Origin: JAIBJP01 sp036506175
Lineage (GTDB): Bacteria; Actinomycetota; Thermoleophilia; Gaiellales; Gaiellaceae
Reading direction: 5' to 3'
Assembly: GCA_036506175.1 (NCBI GenBank)
Contig: DASXSE010000111.1
Location: 1 to 23,773 of the forward strand
DNA length: 23,773 bases
The notes under the pieces are model-generated. The model saw only the letters and a program-made list of their open reading frames with translations, had not been told where the DNA came from and made no database searches. This document shows, piece after piece, positions 1 to 6,600 of the stretch. A program made the translations under genes and the position numbers. Every line of letters begins with the position of its first letter. Within the stretch, counting starts at the first letter, position 1.

Positions 1-798
1 GACGGCTTCGGCCCGGCTGCGACGAATCTGTCCTACCTCCAGTCGGTCGACGACCCAGCCGACCTGAACGCCACCAATCCAAACCGCTTTTGGAAGCACG
101 TCTATGCCCCAGTGGGCCTCGGTCGGGCTCTCGGGACAGCCGCGCCACGCGACGTCACTGTGACGCGCAATGGGTCAGGGCGAGCCGATCAGGTAACCGT
201 GACGACGAGCGCCGGCTCGTCGCAGCTGTCCGGGTTCACGGTCCGCTCGCGGCTCGGTCTACGCTCGACGCGCTTCTGGGCGGTCGTGCAGAAGTTGGAC
301 GCGAGCTCGGCACGCAGCGCGTGCAAGAAGACGGTCACCCTCGATGTGTTCGTGCGCGGGGCGTCCAACCTCGTTCTCGAGCGCAAGCTCGTCACGGCGA
401 CCTCGTGGTCGGACGTGCCGCTGACGACAGTCGACGAGACTCATTACACCGCGACGCAGAAACCGTGCGTGTCCGCCGACTACCGAGTCCGGACGCGCTA
501 CAGCGCGAAGCCCGTCGTCCGCCACCTTGTGTTCCCGAACATCGGAATGGATCTCAACGTCGGCGCGACCGGTCTCCACGGTTCCGTCAACCCACTCCTG
601 CCGGGCCGCACCGTTTTTATCCAACGGCACAAGTCGTCGGGTTGGGCGACCGTGGCGACCACGGCGATCAAATCCGACGGAACTTTCCGAGCGCTCTTCC
701 ACGTGGTCGCGGGCGACTACCGAGCGCGAGTCGTCCCGCCGTCGGGCTCCGGCCTCGTGACGGGCTACAGCCCCGTTCTCCACGTCGTAATCGGTTAG
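1..798 (+). CDS. SpoIID/LytB-like protein, C-terminal part (5' end outside window)
   Basis: The reading frame is open from the first base to a TAG at 796-798, so the gene starts outside the window; 265 residues are visible. The first ~90 residues resemble the end of a SpoIID/LytB domain: a YLQSVDDPAD stretch, a W about 12 residues on, then the typical closing pattern LSGFTVRSRLGLRSTRFWAV. SpoIID-type proteins are secreted peptidoglycan-active enzymes or their relatives. The remaining ~170 residues look like two beta-sandwich (Ig-like) segments; the last has the pattern GSVNPLLPGRTVFIQR...GW, common in actinobacterial wall-associated proteins. The catalytic part and any signal peptide are not in view. 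It converges on the acyltransferase gene, the two stop codons overlapping. The family call rests on motif recognition and is moderately sure. Confidence 0.7.
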   Translation, partial: DGFGPAATNLSYLQSVDDPADLNATNPNRFWKHVYAPVGLGRALGTAAPRDVTVTRNGSGRADQVTVTTSAGSSQLSGFTVRSRLGLRSTRFWAVVQKLDASSARSACKKTVTLDVFVRGASNLVLERKLVTATSWSDVPLTTVDETHYTATQKPCVSADYRVRTRYSAKPVVRHLVFPNIGMDLNVGATGLHGSVNPLLPGRTVFIQRHKSSGWATVATTAIKSDGTFRALFHVVAGDYRARVVPPSGSGLVTGYSPVLHVVIG

Positions 799-1436
799 GT
801 CAGCAGCTCTTCGTCGGCCACGTCGCGGATCTTCCGCGCGGGGTTGCCGACCACGACCGCACGGGCGGGGACGTCGTCGAGGACGACCGCTCCGGCGCCG
901 ACGAACGCCTCCTCCCCGACCTCGATTCCGGGAAGGAGGATCGCGCCGGCTCCGACCCGCGCTCCACGCCGGACGGTTGGGCCCTTGCGGAGCTCGTGCC
1001 GCCGCTCGGTCCGGCCCATGAAATTGTCGTTCGCGGTGACGACGCAGGGCGCGATGAAGACGTCTTCCTCCAACGTCGAGTACGCGGTCACGTACGCGTT
1101 CGCCTGGATCTTCGTACGCGTACCGATCGCGACGTCGTTTTCCACGAAGGCCCCGCGCCCGATGACCACGTCGTCAGCGACGTCGCAGCGCTCGCGGACG
1201 CACGCTTGGTCGCCCACGATCACGCGGTCACCGAGGCGCGTGCCGGCGAAGACGACTGCTCCCGCGAGAATGCAAACGCCGTCTCCGATCGTGAGCGCCG
1301 TCAGCTCGTCGCGTGAAGCAGTCGAGCGTTTTCCCAGCGTGGGATGTTTCCCGAGGACGGCGAAGTCGCCGATCTCCACGTCGGCGCCGAGCTGGGTCCC
1401 CGGATAGACCGCAGCCGTCTTCGAGATGCGTCGCAA
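795..1436 (-). CDS. Left-handed beta-helix acyltransferase (WbpD/WlbB-like N-acetyltransferase)
   Basis: A 213-residue protein made of hexapeptide repeats ([LIV]-G-x4) from about residue 9 to 200, for example ADVEIGDFAVLGKHP, GDGVCILAGAVVFAGTRLGD and GAILLPGIEVGEEAFVGAGAVV. This is the LpxA-like left-handed beta-helix fold, active as a trimer. The segment APCVVTANDNFMGRT resembles sugar N-acetyltransferases of the WbpD/WlbB group, which acetylate the 3-amino group of UDP-2-acetamido-3-amino-uronic acids. The start is TTG at 1436, directly after the TAG of the upstream oxidoreductase gene (1439-1437), with no ATG or GTG nearby and no clear ribosome site, so translation is probably coupled. It is the last gene of the nucleotide-sugar operon. 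The acetyl donor and exact sugar are inferred from the neighbours. Confidence 0.8.
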   Translation of the reverse strand: MRRISKTAAVYPGTQLGADVEIGDFAVLGKHPTLGKRSTASRDELTALTIGDGVCILAGAVVFAGTRLGDRVIVGDQACVRERCDVADDVVIGRGAFVENDVAIGTRTKIQANAYVTAYSTLEEDVFIAPCVVTANDNFMGRTERRHELRKGPTVRRGARVGAGAILLPGIEVGEEAFVGAGAVVLDDVPARAVVVGNPARKIRDVADEELLT

Positions 1437-2426
1437 CTACACCCGTTCTCGTTCGAGTGAGGCCTGCAACTGCTCGAGTGCTCGCACCACGGCGAGCCCT
1501 TCGTGCGCGGCTGCGTAGCGGTCACCCTTGCCGCGGAGCAGCTCGAAGAAATGCTCGCACTCGAGGCGTAGCGGCTCGTCGTTCGCGACCTTCGGGATCG
1601 AGATGTCGCCCGAGCGAGTCTGCCATTCGCTCCAGGTATCGGCAGGTTGCTCTGGCGCCTGGTCGTAGACCGTGACCTTTCGCTCCGGCTCCATGTCGTC
1701 GAAGACCGCCATCTTCTTGTCCCCGACCACGGTCATCCGCCTCATCTTGTGCGGGTCGAGCCACGAGAGGTGCATGTGCGCCACGATCCCCGAGGGAAAG
1801 CGGAGGTAGCAAAAGACGACGTCTTCCACACCCGGGTTCAGGAACGACTCGCCTCTCGCCAACGCCTCCGACGGCTCTTCGCCCACAAGATGGAGGATCA
1901 CGGAGAGGTCGTGGGCGCCAAGGCTCCAGAGCGCGTTCTCGGCTTTGCGGACCTTGCCGAAGTTCTGGCGGTTCCCGTAGACGTAGAGGATGCGTCCGAG
2001 CTCCTCGGAGTCGACGAGGTCCTTCAGCTTGGCGACGCCGGGGTGGTAGAGGAGCAGGTGGCCCGGCATGAGGACGAGACCGCGCTCCTCCGCCAGCGCA
2101 ACGAGCTGCTCGCCGAAAACGGAGGAGAGCGCAAGCGGCTTCTCGACGAAGACGTGCTTTCCGGCGAGCAGGGCCTCCCGAGCAAGCTCGAAGTGTGTGA
2201 CCGCTGGCGTGGCGATCGCGATAGCGTCGAGCGCGTCGTCCTCCAGGAGATCTGCGTAGCGCGTCGTCTTGCGAGCGTCGGGGAAGCGCCCGCCGTATTC
2301 GTCGAGGCGAACCTCGTCTCGATCACAGATCCATTTAAGCGCGGCGCCGTCCAGCTCGTCCAGGTTCCGGGCCAGATTGGGGCCCCAGTAGCCGAGGCCG
2401 ACCGCCGCGAGCTTCAGAGTTTCCAT
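1437..2426 (-). CDS. Gfo/Idh/MocA oxidoreductase (WbpB/WlbA-like UDP-sugar 3-dehydrogenase)
   Basis: Encodes 329 residues from an ATG at 2426. The frame continues upstream, but that part reads as shadow of the dehydrogenase gene. An N-terminal Rossmann fold is shown by AAVGLGYWGPNLARNL (residues 7-22), and the family motif HVFVEKP has its Lys near residue 96. A later WSLGAHDLSVILHLVG segment carries the conserved His of the GFO/IDH/MocA C-terminal domain. These cytosolic NAD(P)-dependent enzymes oxidise sugars. With a UDP-sugar 6-dehydrogenase, a 2-epimerase and a hexapeptide acetyltransferase beside it, a role as UDP-N-acetylglucosaminuronate 3-dehydrogenase fits best. The start lies 13 bases inside the upstream gene, implying coupled translation. 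Confidence is high for the family and moderate for the substrate. Confidence 0.85.
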   Translation of the reverse strand: METLKLAAVGLGYWGPNLARNLDELDGAALKWICDRDEVRLDEYGGRFPDARKTTRYADLLEDDALDAIAIATPAVTHFELAREALLAGKHVFVEKPLALSSVFGEQLVALAEERGLVLMPGHLLLYHPGVAKLKDLVDSEELGRILYVYGNRQNFGKVRKAENALWSLGAHDLSVILHLVGEEPSEALARGESFLNPGVEDVVFCYLRFPSGIVAHMHLSWLDPHKMRRMTVVGDKKMAVFDDMEPERKVTVYDQAPEQPADTWSEWQTRSGDISIPKVANDEPLRLECEHFFELLRGKGDRYAAAHEGLAVVRALEQLQASLERERV

Positions 2427-3679
2427 ACGCGGCCGTTCGCCGACCCGTTGCGGCCCGTGGCATTGCGGAAGTCCACGACGAGGCGGGAGCGCTCGGCCAG
2501 CTGGTCGTAGTCGATGCCCGAGTGGGCGGTCACGATCGCCACGCAATCGGCTTTCTCCAGCGACCCGTCCAGCTCCTGCGAGGACAGGCCGTGCTCCGGC
2601 AGCGACGGCACGTGCGGATCGTGGTATGAGATCTCCGCGCCCTCTTCCCGCAGGAGCTCGATCAGCTTGAGGGCGGGCGATTCGCGCAGATCGCCGACGT
2701 CGGCCTTGTAGGAGACGCCGACGAGGTGGATGTGGCTCCCCTTGACGGCCTTCTCCTGCGAGTTGAGTGCGCGCGTGATCTTCTCCAGGCAGAAGTAGGG
2801 CATGTTCTCGTTCACCTTGCCGGCGAGCTCGATGAACTCGGTATAGAAGTCGAACTCGCGCGCCTTCCAGGCGAGGTAGAACGGGTCAACCGGCAGACAG
2901 TGGCCGCCGAGGCCGGGGCCGGGCTTGAAGCTCATGAAGCCGAACGGCTTCGTCGCGGCCGCCTCGACGACCTCCCACACGTCCACGCGCATGCGGTCGC
3001 ACAGCTGTGCGAGCTCGTTGACGAGCGCGATGTTTACGGAGCGGAAGATGTTCTCGAGGAGCTTCGTCAGCTCCGCAGCTTCCGGAGAGGAAACCGAGAA
3101 GACGTTGTCGATCGCTCGGCCGTAGAAGTCGCAGGCCCGCTCGGTGCACGCCGCCGTGATGCCTCCAACGACCTTTGGCGTCGTCTTCACGGTCCAGTCC
3201 TCGCGCCCGGGGTCGATGCGCTCCGGCGAGAACGCCAGGTGGAAGTCCTTGCCCACCTCCAGCCCTCCAGCCGCGAGGATCGGCAGTACCTCCTCGCGCG
3301 TCGTGCCCGGATAGGTCGTCGACTCGAGTACGACGAGTTGTCCCTTACGCAAGCGCGGCACAACCTCTTGGACTGCGCCGAGGACGATCGAGAGGTCGGG
3401 CTCGCGGTTCGCCGAAAGCGGCGTGGGTAGCGCGATCACGATCGAGTCGGCTTCTCGGAGGGCGTCGTAATCCGTGGTCGCCGTCAGCGTGCCTGCGTCG
3501 ACCAGAGGGGCAAGGGCGTCACTGGGAACATCCTCGACATGGCTCTCGCCGCTGTTGATGGCGGCGACCCGTTCGGCGTCGATGTCGACGAGCACGACGC
3601 CGACGCCCGCTTCAGCGAAACAGCGGGCGAGAGGGAGGCCGACGTAGCCGGCGCCGATGATGGCGAGATCGGGCTTCAC
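2414..3679 (-). CDS. UDP-N-acetyl-sugar 6-dehydrogenase (WecC/WbpA type)
   Basis: A UDP-glucose/GDP-mannose dehydrogenase family protein, about 421 residues. It has an N-terminal Rossmann motif DLAIIGAGYVGLPLA, a LESTTYPGTT segment, and the catalytic cysteine in GLGGHCLPVDPFYL (about Cys261). The C-terminal domain contains VGVSYKADVGDLRESPALKL. These enzymes oxidise C6 of a UDP-N-acetylhexosamine to the uronic acid with two NAD+. Either UDP-GlcNAc (WbpA) or UDP-ManNAc (WecC) is possible. I chose GTG at 3679 because it overlaps the epimerase TGA as GTGA, the usual coupled arrangement; a TTG six codons upstream (3697) is also possible. It is second in the minus-strand operon. Confidence 0.88.
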   Translation of the reverse strand: MKPDLAIIGAGYVGLPLARCFAEAGVGVVLVDIDAERVAAINSGESHVEDVPSDALAPLVDAGTLTATTDYDALREADSIVIALPTPLSANREPDLSIVLGAVQEVVPRLRKGQLVVLESTTYPGTTREEVLPILAAGGLEVGKDFHLAFSPERIDPGREDWTVKTTPKVVGGITAACTERACDFYGRAIDNVFSVSSPEAAELTKLLENIFRSVNIALVNELAQLCDRMRVDVWEVVEAAATKPFGFMSFKPGPGLGGHCLPVDPFYLAWKAREFDFYTEFIELAGKVNENMPYFCLEKITRALNSQEKAVKGSHIHLVGVSYKADVGDLRESPALKLIELLREEGAEISYHDPHVPSLPEHGLSSQELDGSLEKADCVAIVTAHSGIDYDQLAERSRLVVDFRNATGRNGSANGRVWKL

Positions 3680-4740
3680 TGGCGTTGAATCGTACAAACG
3701 AGGTCAGCGATTGAATCGGCTGCGTGGCCGTCTCCATAAAGGGGCGGATGCTCGGTTTCGGGGGCCGCGGACTCCGCGGCGGCAATGATTTCGGTCGTGT
3801 CGGAGCCGACGAGCCGGTTCCAGCCGAGCTCTACGGTTTCGACCCACTCGGTGTTCTCTCGGAGGGTCACGCACGGGACCTCGTACCAGTACGCCTCCTT
3901 CTGCACGCCGCCTGAATCTGTGAGGATCACGCGTGCCTGCGACGCAAGCGCGGCGAAGTCGATATAGCCGACCGGCGGCCGCGGATGCACGTGGCCGGCG
4001 AGCCGGTGGCCTTGCTCCTCGATAGCACCGGCCGTACGGGGGTGGAGCGGGAACACCACCGGTTCCTCGAGCGCGTTGAGCGCCTCGACGATCTGGCCGA
4101 GCGCGGGTGCCCGCACATTCGACTCCCGGTGCACGGTGACCAGGGCGTAGCCCCCTGGCTTGACGCCGATGATCTCCAGGGCCTGCGAAAGCTGGCGAGC
4201 GATTGGTGCCAGGCGGAGGTTCGCGTCGAGCATGACGTCGCCCACCTGGTGGACTCCTTCCGTGATGCCCTCCGCCTTCAGGTTGGCGACAGCGATGTCC
4301 GTGGGGCAGAAGAGCAGCGTCGAGAGGCGATCGACGATGACTCGGTTCAGCTCCTCCGGCATCGTCCGGTCGAAGGAGCGGAGGCCTGCCTCAACGTGGG
4401 CGACAGGAGGTCCGATCTTCGACGCGGCGAGTGCGCCGGCAAGCGTCGAGTTCGTGTCCCCGAAAACGAGCACAGCGTCCGGGTTCTCCTTGACGATGGC
4501 CTGCTCGATACCGGGCAGCATTCGTGCCGTCTGCTCGGCGTGGCTCCCCGAGCCGGTCTCTAGCCTGTAGGCCGGCGGCTCGAGCCCGAGCTCGTCGAAG
4601 AAGATCTGCGACAGCTCCAGGTCGTAGTGCTGCCCTGTATGGAGCACGAGTTCCTCCACGTCCCGCTCCTTGAGCGCGAGAGAGAGCGGGGCCGACTTGA
4701 TGAACTGCGGCCTGTTGCCGACGACGGAAAGGATTTTCAC
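3676..4740 (-). CDS. wecB: UDP-N-acetylglucosamine 2-epimerase (non-hydrolysing)
   Basis: Encodes 354 residues, near the usual family length. All landmarks of the non-hydrolysing epimerases are present: MKILSVVGNRPQFIK at the N-terminus, HTGQHYD (34-40), FGDTNST (93-99), HVEAGLRSFD..MPEE.NR (about 115-133), VTVHRESN (around His204), PLHPRT and LTDSGGVQKEAY. The enzyme interconverts UDP-GlcNAc and UDP-ManNAc in the cytosol, feeding surface polysaccharide or glycan synthesis. The start is GTG with no Shine-Dalgarno sequence. A TAGATT hexamer ends 10 nt upstream, so the transcript may be leaderless. It is the first gene of the four-gene operon. Confidence 0.93.
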   Translation of the reverse strand: MKILSVVGNRPQFIKSAPLSLALKERDVEELVLHTGQHYDLELSQIFFDELGLEPPAYRLETGSGSHAEQTARMLPGIEQAIVKENPDAVLVFGDTNSTLAGALAASKIGPPVAHVEAGLRSFDRTMPEELNRVIVDRLSTLLFCPTDIAVANLKAEGITEGVHQVGDVMLDANLRLAPIARQLSQALEIIGVKPGGYALVTVHRESNVRAPALGQIVEALNALEEPVVFPLHPRTAGAIEEQGHRLAGHVHPRPPVGYIDFAALASQARVILTDSGGVQKEAYWYEVPCVTLRENTEWVETVELGWNRLVGSDTTEIIAAAESAAPETEHPPLYGDGHAADSIADLVCTIQRQ

Positions 4741-4750
4741 CGCGGCGGCG

Positions 4751-4779
4751 AATCTAGCTGGTCCCTGTGACGCTCAAGA
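4751..4779 (-). promoter_or_regulatory. Candidate promoter of the nucleotide-sugar operon
   Basis: On the minus strand TAGATT (4756-4751) lies 10 nt before the wecB GTG. About 15 nt further upstream is a TTGAGC-like -35. No ribosome site separates it from the start codon, which would fit a leaderless or nearly leaderless mRNA. The match is modest. Confidence 0.3.
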
Positions 4780-4871
4780 TCCTCCTCGCAACCGCCCCGC
4801 TCGTTTCCCGTGGCTACGGCGCCGGGAAGACGCTCGCCTGGTACCTGAACTGGCGCCTGCAGCGCGTCTAA
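4767..4871 (+). CDS. Possible 34-residue small protein
   Basis: A GTG-initiated frame of 34 codons lies between wecB and tRNA-Lys. Nearly all its third positions are G or C, as in the real genes around it. The peptide begins MTLKILLATAPLVSRGYG and contains GAGKTLAWYL; it ends in a basic stretch NWRLQRV. I recognise no family. It runs opposite to wecB, whose candidate promoter lies around and inside its start, so both may not be real. No clear ribosome site is visible. The codon pattern is the only support. Confidence 0.25.
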   Translation: MTLKILLATAPLVSRGYGAGKTLAWYLNWRLQRV

Positions 4872-4896
4872 GAGCCCAGCAGGCCCTCGCTACAAT
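4868..4896 (+). promoter_or_regulatory. Candidate promoter of tRNA-Lys
   Basis: TACAAT (4891-4896) is a good -10 hexamer. It ends 11 nt before the first base of the tRNA, leaving room for a short 5' leader. A weak -35 (CTAAGA, 4868-4873) sits at 17-nt spacing. Confidence 0.45.
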
Positions 4897-4907
4897 GCGC
4901 TTCCGCC

Positions 4908-4980
4908 GGGCCGTTAGCTCAGCTGGTAGAGCAGGGGACTCTTAATCCCAAGGTCGCAGGTTCGATCCCTGCACGGCCCA
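4908..4980 (+). tRNA. tRNA-Lys (anticodon CTT)
   Basis: A 73-nt cloverleaf. The acceptor arm GGGCCGT pairs with ACGGCCC; the D arm is GCTC..GAGC. The anticodon loop CTCTTAA gives CTT at 4940-4942. The T arm is GCAGG TTCGATC CCTGC. The discriminator is A at 4980, and CCA is not encoded (the next bases are cct). The outermost anticodon-stem pair is G-A. The last 24 bases are repeated exactly 2.3 kb downstream, marking this gene as an integration target. Confidence 0.95.
4957..4980 (+). repeat. att-like direct repeat, left copy (3' end of tRNA-Lys)
   Basis: These 24 bases run from the T-arm to the discriminator base of tRNA-Lys and are identical to 7278-7301. The flanks diverge at once (g vs c on the left, c vs t on the right). 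Confidence 0.75.
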
Positions 4981-4996
4981 CCTAGCTATCCATGCG

Positions 4997-5022
4997 GAAA
5001 GCTGCGCTCTAGCAGCGCTTTC
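4997..5022 (+). other. Small hairpin just downstream of tRNA-Lys
   Basis: A GCTGC / GCAGC stem (5001-5005 / 5012-5016, 6-nt loop) is extended by GAAA/TTTC with a 2-nt bulge. It could end tRNA transcription or belong to the attachment region. It has no T-tract, so terminator function is doubtful. Confidence 0.25.
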
Positions 5023-5048
5023 GGAACGGCCGTTCGTCCAGGCCAACT

Positions 5049-5078
5049 TCCCGCCAAGTCCCGCCGAATCCCGCCGAT
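5049..5078 (+). repeat. Three 10-bp direct repeats, TCCCGCCRAN
   Basis: TCCCGCCAAG, TCCCGCCGAA and TCCCGCCGAT follow each other with an exact 10-bp period, 70 bp inside the left att copy. One helical turn per repeat suits cooperative binding by a recombinase arm domain, excisionase or replication protein. The repeat is seen; the role is inferred. Confidence 0.6.
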
Positions 5079-5114
5079 TCGGGGCGCGACTGGCGCGCAG
5101 TGGGGCGCGCGCTT

Positions 5115-5144
5115 TGAGAGCGAATCAGAGCCGATGAGAGCGAA
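5115..5144 (+). repeat. Three 10-bp direct repeats, TGAGAGCGAA type
   Basis: TGAGAGCGAA, TCAGAGCCGA and TGAGAGCGAA follow with a 10-bp period. The outer two are identical (the match extends to 11 bases) and the middle one differs at two positions. They sit just before the start of the frameshifted DNA-binding-like gene, so they may be its operator or part of the attachment region. Confidence 0.5.
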
Positions 5145-5150
5145 TAGCCG

Positions 5151-5395
5151 GTGAGCACCTGGGCGCACTCGATCGCGATTGCTGCCTACGTCCGCGAGCA
5201 AGGTGCGCGTTACTCAGGCGATATCCTCGCCCCTTCTACATCGGCGAATCGACGCTGCGCCGTCGCCGGCCCGAACTCGAGCGCCTCGGGATCGTCTTCG
5301 TCCAGCGTGGCCGCGGCTCGTTCTACGTGACGGCCGAGCTGGCAGAAGAGTTGCCGAGCACTTACCCAGCACTTGCGCTCAAAACAGCGCGTTAG
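5151..5395 (+). pseudogene. Frameshifted small winged-helix-like DNA-binding protein
   Basis: Starting from GTG at 5151 the frame reads VSTWAHSIAIAAYVREQGAR and on to GDIL. The sense then jumps to another frame at the C-run 5230-5233, giving FYIGESTLRRRRPELERLGI and RGRGSFYVTAELAEEL, with a TAG at 5393-5395. One extra C in that run would join the halves into an ~81-residue protein. The second half looks like a recognition helix followed by a beta wing, as in small helix-turn-helix proteins of mobile elements; this is a pattern judgement, not a named family. The position beside the att copy and iterons fits an excisionase or regulator. The break could be a real mutation, a sequencing error in a homopolymer, or less likely programmed slippage. 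Confidence 0.5.
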
Positions 5396-5450
5396 CAGGC
5401 GCCGCTGGCGAGCCACGAGGACACAGTGATGTCCGCTCCGCCTGCTTCGG

Positions 5451-6044
5451 TCACCGCGGGAGCGGGTTCGGGCCGGTGGCGGTGACCAGCCGCTGCGGCA
5501 CCCAGTCGTCGACGTGGACGAAGCCTTCGTAGCGCCCTCCCTCGTCCTCGACGACGTCGAAGAAGGAGCGCCGGTAGAACTTCACGTGAGTGAAGTCCTC
5601 GAACAGCACGTAGACCGGGTCGACGGCGGGGCTCTGGAACTGCTGCCCAGTCAGCGCGGCCCGATGCACTCGTGAGAACTCGTCGAACTCCTCACCGACG
5701 ACGACGCCGAGGTGCTCGAGGCCCATCCGGTAGACACGCTGGTGAACCGGCGGGATGAGCTCGATGCGCGAGACCGGAGTCCCGTCGAGGACATCGAGCG
5801 GCTCGGCGAGGACGATCTTGGAGATCGGACGCCCGTTCCAGACGCCCTCGAGGTTCGCCCTCGCATGGCGCTCGAGAAGCGTGCGCTGGTGGACGTAAAG
5901 GTCCCAGTCGGCGACGCGGACTGCGAGGTGGCTGAGCGGGTAGGGCGCGATGTCGATGCCGCGGGCAACAAGACGGTCGCGCTGCATTGCCGCGAAGCCT
6001 CGATAGTCCCCGATGATCTCGGCGATCGGATCAGACGTCGCCAC
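5451..6044 (-). CDS. YecM-like VOC superfamily protein
   Basis: Encodes 197 residues from GTG at 6044, chosen because GGAGGAGG lies 7 nt upstream; a longer frame to 6122 reads poorly. Segments resembling E. coli YecM are PYPLSHLAVRV, WNGRPISKIVLAEPLDV, VSRIELIPP, YRMGLEHLGVVVGEEFDEF and FTHVKFYRRSFFDVVE. They give the paired beta-alpha-beta-beta-beta units of the vicinal oxygen chelate fold, with candidate metal ligands at His (SHLAVR), Glu (RIELI) and His (LEHLGV). YecM-type proteins are thought to bind metal but have no established reaction, so none is assigned here. It lies inside the putative tRNA-Lys element, read toward the tRNA. Stop is TGA at 5453-5451. Confidence 0.75.
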   Translation of the reverse strand: MATSDPIAEIIGDYRGFAAMQRDRLVARGIDIAPYPLSHLAVRVADWDLYVHQRTLLERHARANLEGVWNGRPISKIVLAEPLDVLDGTPVSRIELIPPVHQRVYRMGLEHLGVVVGEEFDEFSRVHRAALTGQQFQSPAVDPVYVLFEDFTHVKFYRRSFFDVVEDEGGRYEGFVHVDDWVPQRLVTATGPNPLPR

Positions 6045-6051
6045 GTGGCAT

Positions 6052-6059
6052 CCTCCTCC
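6052..6059 (-). promoter_or_regulatory. Strong ribosome binding site deciding the VOC gene start
   Basis: GGAGGAGG on the minus strand, 7 nt before the GTG at 6044. It selects this GTG over the upstream ATG codons in the same frame. Confidence 0.7.
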
Positions 6060-6144
6060 GCGATCGTACGAGATGCACGGCCGGGCACACGGTACCGGGT
6101 TGGTCATGACCAAAGGTCGCACGGCTCCGCTGGGAGAAGCGCGC

Positions 6145-6165
6145 CCGCGGATCGCCCATCCGCGG
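6145..6165. repeat. Inverted repeat, 8-bp arms
   Basis: CCGCGGAT and ATCCGCGG, separated by 5 nt, form a perfect hairpin upstream of the VOC gene. There is no T-tract, so it is not an obvious terminator. It may be an operator or an RNA element. Confidence 0.45.
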
Positions 6166-6195
6166 CAATGGCCGATTTGCAGGTCTGAGCGCCAG

Positions 6196-6220
6196 ACGGG
6201 CGCCCCCGGAAAGCGCCCGT
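6196..6220. repeat. Inverted repeat, 8-bp arms
   Basis: ACGGGCGC (6196-6203) and GCGCCCGT (6213-6220) pair perfectly around a 9-nt loop. It is the second hairpin within 60 bp in the gene-poor stretch. Confidence 0.45.
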
Positions 6221-6336
6221 CAAGCTGAGGGGTTGGCGTTTCGATTTGGCCTAACCCGGCGGGTACCGAAAGAGGTAGAGTGGTCTTACTGGCTCTGCAC
6301 TCAGGACCCGGCCCAAAGCCCGCATAACGACACCGA

Positions 6337-6350
6337 CGCGCTATAGCGCG
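6337..6350. repeat. 14-bp perfect palindrome CGCGCTATAGCGCG
   Basis: The uninterrupted two-fold symmetry around TATA could be an operator for a dimeric regulator. No adjacent gene start explains it; the transporter begins 250 bp away. Confidence 0.35.
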
Positions 6351-6600
6351 CGAGGCGAGGAGCTTTAGGCGAACGGATTCGTCTGTGGGGCCAGACTTTT
6401 GCCAGTCTCCTACGGCCGTCTAAGCCGACGCCTCAATCTGCGCCAGCCGCGCGGTCGTGTTGGCCGGCTCGAGGTAGGCGTCGAGGAGCTCGGCGGCGCG
6501 CGCGATCCTGCAAATGACCGCCTGCCGCGGACAGCAAGACCGTAGGCCGTGTGGTTGATCAAAAGCGGTGTGCGGCCCGGGACGGCTCTAAGCTTTCTGT

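Larger units (their letters stand above)
6045..6600. other. Gene-poor stretch with several inverted repeats
   Basis: No convincing gene is seen here. From 6052 to 6059 is the ribosome site of the VOC gene. Three inverted repeats stand out at 6145-6165, 6196-6220 and 6337-6350, listed separately. On the minus strand 6587-6420 is open for 55 codons and ends in a coding-like tail (IARAAELLDAYLEPANTT and a few more residues, then TAG). It lacks a start codon and may be the end of a lost gene. The plus-strand edge leads into the transporter gene at 6601. Confidence 0.5.

Noticed and set aside
90..1316. Long plus-strand frame over the SpoIID-like end and the acyltransferase
   Set aside because: It overlaps two well-supported genes and its product is Arg/Asp-rich with no motif; a G+C-driven shadow.
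2427..2546. Upstream extension of the oxidoreductase gene to 2546
   Set aside because: The extra 40 residues are a shadow of the dehydrogenase end; the Rossmann motif begins just after the ATG at 2426.
4986..5201. Integrase C-terminus on the minus strand next to tRNA-Lys
   Set aside because: This is the usual place for one, but the 71-codon frame shows no tyrosine-recombinase R-H-R-Y pattern and is filled by the iterons.
6045..6122. Upstream start of the VOC gene at 6122
   Set aside because: GGAGGAGG lies immediately upstream of the GTG at 6044 and the extra 26 residues show no family similarity.
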